From Spirometra erinaceieuropaei (taxonomy: Eukaryota; Platyhelminthes; Cestoda; Diphyllobothriidea; Diphyllobothriidae): a DNA stretch of 64,000 nt. The DNA lies in NCBI GenBank assembly GCA_902702965.1, contig CACRXP010001159.1, forward strand, positions 76,069-140,068, read 5' to 3'. This document shows, one piece after another, positions 10,850 through 22,796 of this stretch. Below the pieces are notes generated by a model. It had not been told where the DNA came from. It searched no databases and worked only from the letters and a program-made list of their open reading frames with translations. Positions within the stretch are counted from its first letter, which is position 1, and each line of letters begins with the position of its first letter. Position numbers and translations under genes: made by a program.

Positions 10850-12715
10850 AGTTTAAAAACGTCAAACAGACATATACCTGTAGGGTTACGTGGAGGGAAC
10901 ATGATGCATTATAACTGACAGCACAGACACAAGCTAAAAGCCAAGACACGTGTTTCGCTGATATTCTGCAACTGCAAAGGGTTCGGCTCACTAGTGCCTA
11001 CCCCCAGCGTTGCCGTGGGCTTTCAGTTCTCAAATTGCTTCTTCTTAATTTCTTCAAAAATTAAGTGCTAACTTTGAGTAAACCCATCGGAATTAAACTC
11101 TATAGGCTCAAACCGCAATTTCAGAAATATATTATCAATCAGAAACTCGCGGAGAACACTGCTGGGCTCGGTGATCAGCAGGAACACTCGAAGCTGTGCT
11201 ACGCAGCAGCGGAATATTAGCGAAACACGCGTCTGGCCTTCTATACATGCATACACTACTAGCTGTCTGTTGGCAGCATATGAATATCACACGGTTATTG
11301 TGCTATGGCTAGGGGAAATGCGAGAAAAAAACGGTGCAATTGGCCGCACTACATAGACAAATGCATGTTCTTACTTTTACCGTACAATAATATTAGCATT
11401 GTTTAGGAACGTGAAAAAAACGGTCAAAAATGTCAACTGTGTTCATCGCCTCGCCGTGCCAATATGCTAACTACACAGAGATCTGTTAACGGAGAGCAGT
11501 ATTAAAGCACATCTCAAAGAGGTTACTTATTAGAGGAAGTTTTCTAACTGATCAAAGGCATATTCGTTGCTGACATTCGTTGTGGACGGCCGTTATATTA
11601 GAAAAAGAAGTTTTATGTTAGAATGAGTCTTCAAATATGAATGCCCAAAACCCACTAATTCGGAGAACGTCTTTAAGAAGTATCTTATTTTAAAGTTTTT
11701 AACAGACAGATAATGCAGAGTCTGTCTTTGTGGGCGATCGGCGGAAAGCACTGAAAATCATGAAGCATTCAGTAGTATTTCGAGATCGATCTGAAACTCA
11801 GCGTAATCTAAAACGAACGGAAAGTTTAAATTAATTTAACGGAAGAGAGGTTCTGTACAAAAATAAAAAATGACTTGTTTACGATCACGCCTGTCAGTTC
11901 TATTTAAATATCTTAGGCACCGATCGGCCCGATAGCATGAGGCCCTATAAAAACTTTTGTTTCTACGACGTCCCACTGGTGAAATCAAGCAAAATCCCGT
12001 TTCTCTTGTTGAACCGCATCTCATGCAACTCAAACGAGTCAAGAATACCGCGAATCCCTGGAACACTGTTTTGACATCTATACTCAGAACGTAGGCTGCT
12101 GAAAACCGCCATATAGGAAATTACACTAGTTTTAGGGGATATTTAGATGTAAACTCCACTGGAACACTATCTTGAACGTTATTTCATTTTTGCTTTCATA
12201 TTAACTAAGTTTTTTTCATGAGGAGACAGTCTATAGATATAAAAACGAAATTTACTAAATCGCAACCATTTTTTACGTTTTCGAGAAATTGCGCCTTTCT
12301 AAAAAAAAATGGACATTTCGAAGCAACGCAACACTGTCTGTAATATTTCTTTTGTGTTTTCTATTCGTTCAAAGCTGTACTCAAATAACATAGATATTGG
12401 ATCCATGAGTTGGCGTAGGTTTGCGAGTGATTGGCAAGCATTCGCCAATTTCGACACATTTCATGGGTTAGGTCATATACTGTATGTCGAAAGCGAGCTG
12501 GAGGACTTCGCAGAAAATAGTTCAGAATTAAGGGGATGGGTAACGTCATCAACAATCTGACCAACAAATTGCTTGATCTTTTTGAAATGTTGCTGTATGA
12601 TAATATCGCTTAAAAAGGCATAAGAAATATCTATAGCAGAAGGGAGTGTTCGGAGGACTCATTTGAACTTAAGTATATTTTTTTTAAGCAAAGCAGGCAA
12701 ACTGACAAGGGAGCA
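10850..12715. other. AT-rich, no recognisable gene
   Basis: Only short open frames on both strands, no recognisable domain, no tandem repeat and no clear inverted termini. The A+T content looks higher than in the neighbouring repeat-G segment. I see nothing identifiable. Confidence 0.5.
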
Positions 12716-12719
12716 TTGA

Positions 12720-13860
12720 GAGCGTGAGGAAGAATGCAGGCATCTATGAATCGCCAGAGTAAGGGTTAAGGAGTGTGGTAGGAATGTAAACGACGACCAT
12801 AATATAGACGTTTACAAACTTTTGTGAAAAGGACTCAATATGGAGGGAAAATGAAAGATTTGATAAGAAAGTAACGCCAAGGTACCCCGTTGAAAAGCAT
12901 GTCAAAGGATTCAGGATTAGGAGAGGGCCGCAGTCGGAAAATACACTGGACCGATTTTTAAGTATCCGGAATGAGACCACCTTCCTGCGACCATACTGGG
13001 ACATGTTCAAGGCCATCCCTCAGAGACTGGGGATGTGTCTGATTTTTTAATGAGCGACCAACAAACACATCGTCCGCATACTTAATTAACAGACAGTCGT
13101 TTGGAGATCTTAGATCGTCAATGTGGAGGGAGATGAGTTAAGGTGTTAATATGGAACCTTTGAGAACTCCATGGTTTTTGGGAAGGACCGCAGATTTCCG
13201 CTTGCCGTGTCGAACAAATTGACTAAGGGAAGTAAAGTAGTCACGAGTCAAGAGACAACCCAGCTTGGATTGGCGTAAGCAGGTGTTTTGGTAGGGGGAA
13301 GATGGCGCGGGACGGTACTGGAGGTGGAGGAGTAGTTAAGAAAAGCACATGCGTACTCACGGCAACCCTTGTCTAATTCTTTCAGGGCAGAATGGACCAC
13401 AAGTGCAACAGCATCTAAGGTAAAACGTTGGCTTTGTATTCAAATTGTAAAGGACCGGAAAAACTGGGAGAGAATGACTTTGCAATATCCAGAGGAACTT
13501 GTTCAGCATGCTTTATTGGTGCCTAAGAGCAGGTACGAAAATCTCTGGGACCGAAATTAGGGGCTTTTTAGGGATAGGAGTGATTTTGACTGTACGTCTA
13601 GCTTCAGGAACCTTGGACTCCATGAAAGACGTGTTAATAAGGTGCGCTAAAATAGGGGCTGTCTGAGGTCAACAAGATTTAAAAAGGAAATGCGAGATTG
13701 CGTCCGGTCCGGCCGCTGTTGATCCACGGACCCCTTTAAGGTGTTTCCCTGCTGTTGCCACAGACACAGGTGGGTAGGCACATGGTCGTATGAGAATGTC
13801 TTTTGAAGGAAAACGGAAGTCATTGTAACTAAATATAAAGTTTTTGTGCAAGGAGTGTCG
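12720..13860 (-). pseudogene. LINE (non-LTR retrotransposon) reverse transcriptase, broken
   Basis: The minus strand reads as a typical LINE ORF2 RT in order: AAGPDAISHFLFKS (near 13,700), FMESKVPEA then KITPIPK (near 13,600), KNHGVLKGSILTP (near 13,170), LLIKYADDVFVGRSL (near 13,080, the YADD catalytic box), LEHVPVWSQE then KSVQCIF (near 12,980), and HTP-LLWRFIDACI (near 12,750). These are the conserved RT blocks of jockey/CR1-like LINEs. Stops and frameshifts interrupt it, and no endonuclease domain was found upstream. It is a 5'-truncated dead copy. Confidence 0.8.
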
Positions 13861-13899
13861 GTGTTACTTTCTTGCCCACCCTCTCCCATCCACCAGTAG

Positions 13900-16640
13900 A
13901 CTGTTCGAGCTTTTCAGCGAGTCAGTGAGAGGTTTCGGCGCAGTGGCTGGCGCGAAACAATGCCTGCATCTGGGCGAGCCACCACGACCCACTTACAGGG
14001 CAGCAGTCATGGCCTCGCACAGATTCAACGCAGACTGATAAACTCGCGCCGTGAGCCAATCTGAGTCCCGACTTAGTCCAGCGCATTCGCAGCACAGCCC
14101 GTCTTTAAAGACATTCACCTTTTGTACTTCGCTCCAATTCTTCTCTCCGAACTGATGCCTCAGGTCTTCTCGGTCTGACGGTGCCTTCTGAGGGCTGAAT
14201 CAGAACTGTGAATTTTAAAATGAAACGGCATCATCAGGGTTGGGAGATCAAGAGTAGCTGAAAAGCCGGAGGCTTGTTTGCCGGCGTGGGTGGTTCCCAT
14301 CAAAATTACCTTTAATCTCTATTAGATGAAATTGCTTCTCATAGGAAGCTGCATTTTATTGAGCTGCGAGTTCGAGACGCCACGATGAGGCGACGTAAAT
14401 TGTCTGCCAATATTTCAAGATTTTGGCCAAGGAACTTGGTGTTTAATTGATTAAATCTGTCTGGATAACCAACGAAAAGATGCTGCCCTCCTATTGGTTG
14501 GTATACCGTTTCATCAACAGACAGATGGTCAAGGCTTATGGAGTCTGAACGTCCCAAAAATTGCGGCTCAGGGTTGGCATGACAAGGTAGATACCAAAAT
14601 TCACCTCATGTCCAGCAACTGTCGTTTCGTTTTCGCAAACCAAAAACAAAGACATGTGTTGGCGAGGTCTTCTGGAAAACCGTGTGACGAGACTTAGAAA
14701 AGGAGTTCTGTTTAAAAGGGGTTTTATTGTCCTCATTTTCTTCGATTTCCATGTTTTGCGTGAATCATTCACTCCACATCGTCAGACGTTTAGATTTAAA
14801 TGGGAAAATCCCAGCCGGGAGGTCAAAGCAGTTGCATCTTCTACGTATAGTCTAATTCGACCAGTATGTCTAACTTCATATCTTGCAAAAGTCAGATCAC
14901 GGTTCTAAGCTCTGTACTAACCCTCCGGCAGAAACAGTGGCCTACTAAAAATTCGCAAAGTACGATTCAGATTTATAGCTAAAAATTTGTAATCCGCAAT
15001 ATAAATCACCCTCCAGCATTGGACAGATATTAATGCGTATTTTTGCCAGTCGGTAATTTTCGTTAAAACGTGGTGTGAAGTACTCTGCTCGCAGCTAACC
15101 GTTCGTAGACCAACAGCTCAGCCCAGGACGGTGCTTTTTAACCGAAATGAACTCGTTTCTAAAAGTTCATTTTCGTTTAATTAAACCTGGACTATACCAG
15201 GCTGAAGCCTGCGCATAAGCCGGAATGCCTATTCACATATCCCATGGACTGGTCGGTAAACTGTTCGACGTCTGCTTATTCCTCCCCTTGCAAAATCTTT
15301 GTCCAGAGTTCATTATCAAAATATAATAGACACATTTCGTTGCATAGTTAAGTGACAGTGATTAGCGACATTTCCTCAGCAAGGTCTCTTTCTTCTTAAA
15401 CCAGATTTTTTTCCCGTTAACCGAACGAAAACAGAGAAAACAGATGACAAAAAGGTTAGTTTACATCACTCTGTGCAGTTTGAGGTGGTTTTTTGTAGTC
15501 TGAAATTTTGTTTTCGAAAAGGTTGTCTACCTCATTTATTCGTTAGAAAAAAAGGCTGAAGTTCATCTCCGCATGAACTGGCGGCAGTAGTCGCATTTGA
15601 AGGCTTTCCATCAAACTCTTGCAGGACAAAGCCCGCATTCAATCTGTACCTGATCAAGTACCTTGGCACCGGAAAAGCGAGATCGTTTCACCTATGTAGG
15701 GTGAAGTATTTTCCCCAAATCACATATATTGGCAAGATTGGCTGAAGTTTTGACAGCATGCCTGTCTTTTTTTCATTTCGTTATTTAAATAGAAAACTCT
15801 CAAACATTTGTTTTGACACTTTGCACTGAGGACCGACAAGTAAAGGCTAATTTGTTAAAAAGACCATTCAGGGTGATCTTAGGTGTTTGTGTGTACAAGA
15901 ATTCTAAAACTTAATAGACAATTTTGAATCTAAAAAAAATTAAAAAGTGTGACCATTTGGAGAGGCGCTGCAAAAATTCATCCTCACGACAAGGCGGTTT
16001 GTATAGAGTGAAAATGAAGATATGAATGCCCAGCCTGTGTTTGAGAAGTACATTTGTCCTCGAATGGATTCGATTTTAACAAACATCTGTACACATGCAT
16101 ACCTGATGGTTCAGCCGTCGTTAATTTATCATCCGCTGTCTGTTCCACAGCCGGATGAGAACAAGGACAGTAAGTTATGCGTGAATGGCAAAGTTGAGAG
16201 ATCCGGGTTGCCTTTATATTGTTAGCGATTAGTTTAAAATACTGAAAATGTGCTTTTCGATTTAATGTCATAGTTTTCTATGTTTATAACTTCTACGTTA
16301 ATTGTGATATACTTTTCGAACAATGGCGACAGGTACATCCTACATAGACGCGGCAACTCTTGTGTTCAAGCCGCTATCTATTACGTCTAATTAAAAGCTC
16401 CTATCTAGATTCACAGAACCCTCCTCTAAACGGGATTAATTTTTTTATTTCCCTCTAACAAGGAAAAAGGCTGCAGATGAAACTTTAAGCAAAAGTGTTT
16501 TGCGGGGTATTATAATAACGGAGGGGATGGATGAACTTCATTTCACGAAATATTACGAGTGAACTGCCATAACTAGTCGACAGAATCAAACAAATTGCAC
16601 TGTTGATAGAAGCGAACAGGCGAGTCCCAGGTAGCAGTTC
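13900..16640. other. No recognisable gene
   Basis: Short overlapping open frames only (for example 14,494-14,908 on + and 15,984-16,271 on -), none with a domain I recognise. A GTAAGT donor-like site occurs near 16,170 after an open stretch on +, but there is no matching upstream acceptor or homology, so I do not call an exon. Confidence 0.45.
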
Positions 16641-16679
16641 AGAAGATGAAGATGCGATCACTGGGACAAGAAGTTTATT

Positions 16680-16723
16680 TGCCTGACGTTTCGGATTCTC
16701 ACTCGAATCCATCATCAGAGACA
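16680..16723 (-). ncRNA. Hammerhead ribozyme (type I, minimal), intact core
   Basis: On the - strand: TGTCT, CTGATGA, T, GGATTC, 6-nt loop, GAATCC, GAAA, CGTC, then AGGCA. Stem II is 6 perfect base pairs. Stem I forms between TGTCT and AGGCA with one G-U pair. The ACGU around the cleavage triplet is self-complementary, as in dimeric hammerheads with very short stem III. Cleavage would fall after GTC (16,685 on this strand). All invariant core bases are present. Confidence 0.85.
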
Positions 16724-16817
16724 TTCGAAGAACGTCTCGGAAGCCGTCAGTCGTCTTCTCACTCCACTTGGAGTTGGGGTTGCACACAGGCCGGAAGCAA
16801 CCATTAGGCGCCAAGTA

Positions 16818-17462
16818 ATGAGGCCAAAAGACCCGCTGCCACGGCAGGAAACGTCTGGAGTCGTTTACCGGATCTGGTTTAGTTGCGGACAAAGCAATTA
16901 TGTCGGAGAAACTGGGAGATTACTCCGTACGCGACTTGCCGAGCACGCAGCAGCAGCAGTGAGGCGGGGAGACGCTAACTCTCAGGTGGCGGCACACTCG
17001 ACGGGACCCGGCCATATTTTCAAATTTCAAGAGGCCGAAATCCTCACAAGGGGTGACAACCGCTTGAGCCGCGAGCTGCTCGAGTCATGGTTCTCAGGCC
17101 CGCAATCCATCAACAAACACAATGACCTCCCCGTGCCCTATTCCGTATTGCGATTTTTCCTGGGCAGGAGAATCAGTCACGTGGGGAGGGCGCGGATGAG
17201 CAATTATCACGGTGACAGTGAGCCAGTTTGCCGAGCAATCGTCACACCAGCATCGAGCACGGATGACGAAATCGTGGCGATTAACAACTCGGACTCGGAC
17301 CGCCAAGCCACCGCCGCATCAATTACGACCCCAGCGGCGATTGTGAGAACTGTTAATTGCAGTGCGCACACGGTCCCACGGCAGCCACGGGCTATAAATA
17401 CTGCACTCCTGGTGCCACCTTCACCTCTATCTGCGAATGTCTCTGATGATGGATTCGGGTGA
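16818..17462 (+). CDS. PLE C-terminal GIY-YIG endonuclease fragment
   Basis: A 214-codon open frame. Residues about 15-95 form a GIY-YIG nuclease of the PLE type: GVVYRIWFSC, then QSNYVGETGRLLRTRLAEH (the YVGETGR turn with catalytic Arg is typical), then AAHSTGPGHIFKF and the Glu-containing LLESWFSGPQSIN. The second half is low in conserved motifs and Ser/Thr/Pro-rich. The frame stops inside the terminal repeat just after the ribozyme CTGATGA. A full PLE protein would have an RT of several hundred residues upstream, which is absent, so this is the tail of a truncated element and not a host gene. The ATG at 16,818 is probably internal to the ancestral frame, since the same frame continues upstream with decayed similarity. 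Confidence 0.85.
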   Translation: MRPKDPLPRQETSGVVYRIWFSCGQSNYVGETGRLLRTRLAEHAAAAVRRGDANSQVAAHSTGPGHIFKFQEAEILTRGDNRLSRELLESWFSGPQSINKHNDLPVPYSVLRFFLGRRISHVGRARMSNYHGDSEPVCRAIVTPASSTDDEIVAINNSDSDRQATAASITTPAAIVRTVNCSAHTVPRQPRAINTALLVPPSPLSANVSDDGFG

Positions 17463-17481
17463 GAATCCGAAACGTCAGGCA
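17438..17481 (+). ncRNA. Hammerhead ribozyme (type I, minimal), intact core
   Basis: TGTCT (17,438-17,442), CTGATGA (17,443-17,449), stem II GGATTC (17,451-17,456) with GAATCC (17,463-17,468), GAAA (17,469-17,472), CGTC (17,473-17,476), AGGCA (17,477-17,481). Stem I pairs TGTCT with AGGCA. Predicted cleavage is after 17,476. The stem-II loop differs by one base from the copy at 16,680-16,723 (GGGTGA against GAGTGA). It overlaps the last codons of the GIY-YIG frame. Confidence 0.88.
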
Positions 17482-17521
17482 AATAAACTTCTTGTCCCAG
17501 TGATCGCATCTTCATCTTCTT

Positions 17522-18553
17522 AATTGCACTGTTTAAGTGCTAGCTTGCTAAGGAACGCTTTTGGGTAGACTGGATGATATTAGTATCCAAAGAAATTAAA
17601 CCAAAAGGCCCTACCGTAACCTATATGCAAGAATGTCTAATTGTTTCGATGCGACCGCATCGTTTAACAATTTCACAGCTAAGATTACAATATGAATTTG
17701 CAGGGAACGATGGACCCTTTCGGATAGCTCACTAAACTTTGCTACGTTTAATCAAGGAAATGTTCTATTTATAGTCTATCAGCACATTACTTCCTTAAAC
17801 ATTATGAAGCAGTTTGAAGAAGAAGGGCTCACAGGAACGGGTTCATCTTGCTGCTGACGTTTCGAAGAGCCAGGTGAGCTCCCCATTGTGAAAGCGTAAA
17901 GTGTACTCAATCAACCAGGAACTGAAGTGTCATGTTGCGTTGGTCGGTCTCATGCTGATCGATTTTTACCTTCCCTCGCTTTCTCGGCCTCTCAGTGGAT
18001 GGTTGACGGGCGTCTTATCTGAGTGCTTTGTGAATGATGGTGAATAAGGACGTGGGTGGCTGGTACTACGAAAACCCACACCTAGGTTTACCACCGCACC
18101 CCCTGATCCATAACGCACACTTAACGGGATTTTACACCACATTAATAAATAGGGGTGGTGCACGGATCCCAATAAGTGCGGCACGAGGCTGAAGTCGGGC
18201 GTGCCGCCTCACCCAAATAGTGGCACTTTTTATGAGTGCGCATTTCCGGTAGCGCTTGTCAGATTTGAAAAACATTTTGGTCACTTCGCCCTAATTTTCC
18301 AGCCACCTTGATGCCAATCAATAACTCGATCCGATTTAAAGGTAAAACACCTCGACTTCTCGATCCAATAGGGGTCATGATCAATTCAGTTTGGCAGGTC
18401 GCTATTGGTCTTGTTTGATTCATTGTCCAACTGACATATGTTTGGCACCGTCCAGTTGAGCCTGTTTTTGAGTTTTGTGTGCAGGCGGGTTGCCACCGGC
18501 CGCTGTATTGGCCTGTTCGAAAATTTCCTGGCTATAGCATTCTGACTCAAGAA
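17522..18553. other. Repeat fragments; no gene
   Basis: At 17,812-17,890 the - strand has a second kind of PLE terminal-repeat remnant: a hairpin (GAGC/GCTC) followed by GAAACGTCAGCAGC, with the CTGANGA box lost. At about 17,990-18,130 there is a weak match to repeat G (GTGGGTGGCTGG, CACACCTAGG, CACCCCCTG). Nothing else is identifiable. Confidence 0.4.
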
Positions 18554-18555
18554 CC

Positions 18556-19195
18556 TACAGTAGGTGGGCTAACTCATGACTTTTAGATACCGTGAAATGA
18601 TCGTTCATAAATCGTCATATCTCTGCATTTACCAATGTGGCTTGTAAAGTTAACAATTTGGATCAAATTCACTGCTTAATTTTATGAACCCTATATGGTC
18701 CCCATTCATTACCGTAGAGAAATGTGTGGTTTTAACTACGTGGAAAATATACGGCTTGTAGTTTGGAAAGCCTGAATTCACGTCTGCTGGTAGGGCAGGT
18801 TCAAAATTATTCGGGAATTGGAAAACCTTTTTAAAACCGAATTATGTCTCTCCTTCGAGCCTTAACTCAGAAGAAGACGTAATTATCTAGCGAATAAGCA
18901 AAAGAATGAACAGTTTTATGCATGTTTTCCATGAAAAATAATTGGACTTTTAGGGGCATCGAAAATCGATGAGAAAAATTCATGTCACTTAGGTAGTCAT
19001 TTTTTTACAGAGCATAGTTTTTGCATGCAGCCGGAAGGAAGTTCATACGAAAGCCGGCATTCTGACGTAACTGAAATATTAGAAAATTATGTTGCAGCCT
19101 GACTAGTTTTACAAACCTACGTAAGTAATCGTTTCGAAACGAAAACGCATTCCGGAATTTTTGTTGACATTTCATAAGTTAGCCCACCTACTGTA
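18556..19195. mobile_element. Palindromic element, family A, copy 2 (shortened)
   Basis: Both termini are intact and inverted: TACAGTAGGTGGGCTAACTC at the left, and its complement ending CTACTGTA at the right. About 360 bp of the left arm present in full-length copies is missing, so the left terminus joins directly to internal sequence (AGATACCGTGAAATGA). The right arm is near full length. Confidence 0.8.
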
Positions 19196-19199
19196 GGAA

Positions 19200-20340
19200 T
19201 AAGGCAGTGGCGGCACACAAGATTATTTACTGGAGATTCCCAGTCTCCATATCTATCTTAGCGGCACTTTATATAACAGTCAGCATACCTGAGCCTATTT
19301 CTCTGCAACCAGGGTGGCACTGTCGTAGGTGATTCGCGATTGTTTATTTTGTAGCCAAACGCCGCTAATCATCGTTATATTATCCGTCTCCTGTGGAGGC
19401 GTTGGGTAGTCAACAGCTAGCCGTTCAGTATCTCGTCATTACACGGGGCTAGGCACCGTGAGAATTTGGTGAAATGTTTATTATTTGCAGTGATGTCTGC
19501 GCATATTGCACCTTGAAAATTTTAAGTTCTTATAGTTATTTTGCCTGCTCTATGCCGAACACTTCCGGTCGATTTGATGCGGTAGAAAATCGTTCGTCCT
19601 TGAGCCGATAATTGGCTTTGTTTAAGTTGGTCGTGTGGAGGTCACTTTTGTGTTGGCTGTGTCCACGCCAGGTCGAAATTGCTGTTAAAGTGATTTTCGA
19701 AGTCCACATTCATGAGACTGCAGTACGTAATTCATTGCCTTTTCCCTGCTTTAATTTGATGCAACCTTTCATTGTTATGAATAAAAGTCTACTTGAAGTC
19801 GCTAAAAGTGAAATCAGACCCATCGATAGGAATGGCACATCACCTGACGGCGTCCAACGCCGTCATGGTCCCGTCCATAGCCCCAACCAACCGTGGTATA
19901 GCCCGTTTTAGGCCTCGGAGGTTGACGGAGTGGTGCTAGCAGGGTTCTCTACCGGATATCTTTGGGTGGTATTTCAAGACCAGGTACTTTGCTCAGATGC
20001 ATGGTTTCACAAAAAGCCCTTCAGACGTATAAAATCAATCTACTTTTCAGTTTGTATGGTTTCTTCACTCGTTGTTTTTAAAGTACAAATCCCCTACGCA
20101 TTCTCATTACACCGAAATTATTCTAAATCTGTACTAGCCGCCATCTAAAAATGCCTGGTCACATGAGTGCAGTCTTTAGTTACCCTACTTGCCTTTATGT
20201 CAGGTGCAAGGAGAGTTGATCCAGAAAGCCCTGTATGGGCCACGCCGTTCTGTCTTCGAGATTCAGCCTAGATGTTTGTTAGGGTGATGAAGGCGAATAA
20301 GCCAGGAACGATCGTTACAGCCTCAGACACCTTCGTCCTT
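19200..20340. other. No recognisable gene
   Basis: Open frames at 19,612-19,911 (99 codons) and 19,930-20,148 (72 codons) have no recognisable domain and no convincing splice sites around them. No repeat structure was seen. Confidence 0.45.
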
Positions 20341-20344
20341 GACC

Positions 20345-20590
20345 CTCTAATTAACATTTCGACCGTCGTTGCCGACGATGTCCACCATGTGCTTTACAGC
20401 AAAGTGAAGCAGGCGCGGTGAGTCCTGCGGGAGTTAGTTTCTAGTGGTAGTAGGCCTGTCTAACATCAACCGCACTCTCTCGTCCAACTCCCCGCCTGGA
20501 TCCGGTGTTAAGACACAGTCAAGAAGAGCGGAGGTGGGGGAGGGCGCAGGTTGGTTGCGCGTTGATACACACCAAGGGCCCAGATCGAAA
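20345..20590 (+). repeat. Interspersed repeat G, copy 2
   Basis: Matches 10,077-10,345 and the inverted copy at 50,030-50,285: TTTCGACCGTCGTTGCC, GATGTCCACCATGTGCT, GCAAAGTGAAGCAGGC, then GGGGGAGGGCGCAGGTTGG. It gives the clearest 5' part of the family. Confidence 0.6.
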
Positions 20591-20599
20591 CGAAATGGT

Positions 20600-22685
20600 C
20601 GTATTCCCACCTGCGATCAGGACCTATCGTTGTGCTCAACTTATTTCTTGCAGCCGTGAGAAGGCTAACCCACGACTGAATGACGAAGTGTTTGACTTAG
20701 TACCCAACGACTACGCGGTCCAATTTAAAAACTCCCATTATTCTGACCTGGTACCGAGATATACAGAGGTGAACGACAAAATAAGTCGAAACCGTTTATT
20801 CCAGTCTCCATCGTCTTTGACTATAACGCTTGTTGATTGCTAAGAAGTTGCCAAAAAACTCACCCGTTTAATCTGCGACCGAGAACTCCCAAAATCTCGA
20901 GTAGAGGCCAGCACCTTTGGTCATTCCGCAGTCTGGAAAATATTAAGGAGAATGCGCAGTAGGCGTGGGGTTGTAGCGCACGTCTGTCCATGAACACGGC
21001 CCAGTGTCAACCCCCGGTAGCAGGACAACCTAAGCTGTTGGTTTCCAATTCCTAACTATGTGTTTTGAATTGCAGATCAGATGCAGCATATAACGAAAAG
21101 TAGGGTCGGTAAATGAGCATGGGACACGAGTTTGTGTTTTCGCTCTTTGTACTGCGCATCTTATTCTACAAGCAAGACCTCAGTTCTTAAATCGGCAAGG
21201 ATAGGTTGTGTAACCTCACTGGGCTTAGCAGGTACATGGTTGTTTTAGAAGTTCTCGTTTTTTATAGGTCTATAATTACAGGGAGTCCCTAGTTGCTGGT
21301 TATCAAACACTTTGGTCTAACGCCTTTACCGAGCTGTTTCAGCGTGACTTTCTAGTGATAAATGATTTGGCATAATGTTCTCGCTTCCTCTCCCCGTAAT
21401 CCCTTTGTCTTGGCTTGATTACCTAGTCACCCCGACGCGCTTGTATTTTCTTTCGTTGTCGAGTCCGTACGCCGTAACCTACGTATTTCTTCCGGAAGAG
21501 TAGTTAAACCTTCTTTGTGTCACCTCGGTACTTACCATACTATGCGTGCTGTAAGGATGGCCGAATGTGTTTTGGTTTACATTGCCTCGCTTAAAACGCA
21601 ATGCACTACTTCCTCAATATCTCTGGGCAGTTTCTGTTGTCAAACGCGTACTCCTGACTTACTTACTTCTCTAGGAATACTTGTGCATAGGCCCTCTCGT
21701 AAACAATAATAAGACAGTTAAATTTAGCTACACAACCTACCGTTGCCCTTAAATCCACGCAGTCATGAATGCCTCTCTGCCCTGGGATATTCAAAAACGC
21801 AAAAAAAATTAATAACTTGCAGGAAGAAGATAGTGATAGAAGTGGGAACAGACTGGGACAGCATTGTCGACACAAACACAAGAGCAAAATTAAAGAAGCA
21901 GTTTATAAGAGGGATATACGAATGCCATGCCACACTATGCCCCAGAATCTGGCAGTCAGGGCCATTGAACTGTTCCTCGAGGGCGGGCTCGATGAAACGC
22001 TAAGTAGACACAGACATGCATAAATCCTTCAAATCCAGAAGTTCTGCCTTATGATGTCCTTCATTTTCGCTTGAGCAGTCTGCGAGCAGGTGAAATCCAC
22101 ACCAGTGGGTTCATAGCCGAGACTGTCCAACAACGGTTGGAGTCGCGTGTCCTTTGACACCACGGAACGACACTTTCAGCTCGGTGTCCTAATCGTACAT
22201 CTGTCGCCATCAAACGGCATGAGGTTCTGATGTTTTGTGCCGTATTTCTGAGCATAGCACATGGGATGGAGAAGGAGAAAACGAATCGGCCCTCCCTCCT
22301 TCTTTTGTCCTTATCTGCCGGAAAAAATGCAGTGGTCTGAAGGCCAGTGTTGAGGAAAGCGAGAATAGAATACGGATTCACGGTTTCAACAGCAACCACA
22401 CAATCAGCTGCACGCAGTTGCGTAAGGGCACAATGTTGGCGCGTTGATACCCACCGCAGTGGGCCAGATGACAAGATTTCCCAATTGCAATTCTGTCGAT
22501 AGGTGCTTGGAACAAATCGCTATCCGCGCAACCCTGTCAGCTGATGCTTGCTTAAACATAACGAGAGACAAAGGCGTACCGATACTCAGATTTTGGCCAG
22601 TGCCATCTTACGTCAAGAAGTACCCAGAAGCTCTAAGTTGTTTTCTCGCACAAATCTGCGACAACCATTGGGCCCCAGGAAATGC
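20600..22685. other. No recognisable gene
   Basis: Several overlapping frames of 60-137 codons occur on both strands (for example 20,505-20,843 and 22,061-22,474). None shows a domain I recognise and they shadow one another. Sequence from about 22,060 leads into the PLE body at 22,690 and may itself be decayed PLE. Confidence 0.45.
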
Positions 22686-22796
22686 AGCCAAATGACCCCC
22701 CACCGGGGTACGAAACGTCTGGAAGCGTTAACTTAGATCTGTGCGCAGTTGCGAATGAAACAACAACGTGGAAGAAACTGGAAAATTACTCCGGAC

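Larger units (their letters stand above)
16641..17520 (+). mobile_element. PLE lineage-A, 5'-truncated, with inverted terminal repeats
   Basis: An 87-bp terminal segment at 16,641-16,727 recurs inverted at 17,434-17,520 with about one mismatch. Each copy contains a complete hammerhead motif followed by AAATAAACTTCTTGTCCCAG and a GATCGCATCTTC tail. Between them lies the intact GIY-YIG frame on +, but no RT. The arrangement (minus terminal repeat, truncated plus body, plus terminal repeat) fits the inverted pseudo-LTRs described for PLEs. High similarity of the two arms implies a recent insertion relative to the other copies. Confidence 0.85.

Noticed and set aside
17812..17890. Further intact hammerhead on the - strand
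   Set aside because: The GAAACGTC half and a hairpin are present, but the CUGANGA box is lost.
22061..22474. 137-codon - strand frame as a gene
   Set aside because: No domain, overlapping frames on the other strand, and lies beside decayed PLE.
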